A stretch of 64,000 nucleotides of DNA from an uncultured Aquimarina sp. (GTDB lineage Bacteria; Bacteroidota; Bacteroidia; Flavobacteriales; Flavobacteriaceae), in contig CANMFM010000004.1 in NCBI GenBank assembly GCA_947497175.1, positions 920,358 through 984,357 of the forward strand. Reading direction: 5' to 3'. Below are positions 63,756 through 64,000 of the stretch, in pieces (position 1 is the stretch's first letter; each line of letters starts with the position of its first letter). Position numbers and translations under genes: made by a program. The notes under the pieces were generated by a model. The model was not told the DNA's origin, did not search any database, and worked only from the letters and a program-made list of their open reading frames with translations.

Positions 63756-63799
63756 GTCAGTCTGAGTGGTTTTTGACAGAAAATTGTATCGAGGACAAG
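63756..63799 (+). repeat. Intergenic repeat, copy B
   Basis: GTCAGTCTGAGTGGTTTTTGA then AAAATTGTATCGAG, homologous to copy A but on the opposite strand. It lies in the 3'-3' gap between the 63322 gene and the CHAT gene. CTGAGTGGTTTT (63762-63773) can also pair with AAAACCCTCAG (63716-63726) upstream. Confidence 0.55.
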
Positions 63800-63836
63800 T
63801 AGACTTACTTACATTGAGGTGATGTCTTTAAGCTGA

Positions 63837-64000
63837 TTATTGTAATCTCTTTCGATACCATAACAGAGCTAGAACTAACATTCCTAAAACACTTAATCCT
63901 AACACCCAATACCACCAAGTGTAATCACCAAACGATATAGGAGCAGCATCTCCCACCAAGTAAAAGCCACCCCAATAAAAAGGATGGGTTCTATTGATAT
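63837..64000 (-). CDS. CHAT-domain protein, C-terminal fragment with membrane helix
   Basis: About 54 residues before the stop TAA (63839-63837); the rest lies beyond the window. It reads NRTHPFYWGGFYLVGDAAPI, matching the end of CHAT (caspase-HetF) peptidase domains, HPxYWAxFxLxGD, followed by one transmembrane helix (WWYWVLGLSVLGMLVLALLW) and a basic YRKRLQ tail. Bacteroidota CHAT proteins commonly carry N-terminal TPRs; that part cannot be seen here. Catalytic His and Cys are outside the window. Confidence 0.75.
   Translation of the reverse strand, partial: INRTHPFYWGGFYLVGDAAPISFGDYTWWYWVLGLSVLGMLVLALLWYRKRLQ

Noticed and set aside
1..64000. tRNA, rRNA, insertion sequences, integrases or prophage genes
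   Set aside because: All gaps of more than about 80 bases were read on both strands; no cloverleaf, transposase, integrase or phage structural gene was recognised.

Overview
The window looks like a chromosomal segment of a marine member of the Flavobacteriaceae (Bacteroidota), probably close to Aquimarina; the genus is a guess from overall impression. The evidence is low GC, almost no Shine-Dalgarno sites, several promoters of the Bacteroidota type (TTG then TAnnTTTG), a type IX secretion C-terminal sorting domain, many SPII lipoproteins, and lineage-typical families (IPExxxVDY, DUF2480, DUF3078, DUF4377, DUF2721). About 73 protein genes are supported, two of them cut by the window edges (fabF at the left, a CHAT-domain protein at the right). 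I see no tRNA, rRNA, insertion sequence, prophage or CRISPR array.

Layout. 1-3.5 kb: fabF-rnc, then an IPExxxVDY gene and pyk. 3.5-5.9 kb: a minus-strand PAS histidine kinase and response regulator plus a DUF2721 protein. 5.9-10.2 kb: a secreted Asp-box repeat protein and a divergent Xaa-Pro aminopeptidase. 10.3-14.6 kb: a membrane TPR/AraC regulator followed by small membrane and lipoprotein genes, three of which share a related leader element. 14.6-18.8 kb: a di-haem peroxidase, brnQ, an alpha/beta hydrolase and a zinc-ribbon protein. 18.8-33.5 kb: the iron-sulfur (SUF) region. thiL diverges from an operon of a SufA-like carrier, sufB, two lipoproteins (one a metallo-beta-lactamase), sufC and sufD. 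Then come an inverted serine hydrolase, sufS, a block of surface proteins (T9SS esterase, M43 protease, DUF4377 lipoprotein), and a tight sufE-sufT-thioesterase-DUF2480 run.

33.7-41 kb: a DUF3078 outer-membrane protein, a prolyl oligopeptidase lipoprotein, DoxX, asd, mscL, and alr overlapping tdk. A candidate structured RNA lies between the DoxX and peptidase genes. 41-45 kb: a disordered conserved protein, a second DoxX-like protein, rsmI, a tandem pair of uracil-DNA-glycosylase-like genes and an M50 peptidase. 45.2-48 kb: a likely operon of a two-repeat unknown protein, a multi-pass membrane protein, a NarL-class kinase and its LuxR-type regulator. 48-54.7 kb: an AhpD-like protein, recJ, an ArsR-centred divergent cluster with ACT, OsmC and a dehalogenase-like lipoprotein, a GreA-like coiled-coil protein and mtgA. 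54.7-61.8 kb: fatty-acid and cofactor housekeeping (FAD oxidoreductase, accC, accB, fabH, rpmF, DUF177, pdxA, and ribE divergent). 61.9-64 kb: accessory unknown genes, an intergenic repeat in two convergent gaps, a promoter embedded in a long inverted repeat, and the CHAT C-terminus.

The best leads for something undescribed are the four-gene signalling operon at 45.2-48 kb, the promoter/operator at 63.16-63.21 kb, the structured RNA at 36.94-37.05 kb, the duplicated glycosylase genes at 43.0-44.2 kb, the repeated leader element at 11.95-13.1 kb and the convergent-gap repeat. All functions are inferred from sequence by eye; no database search was run.
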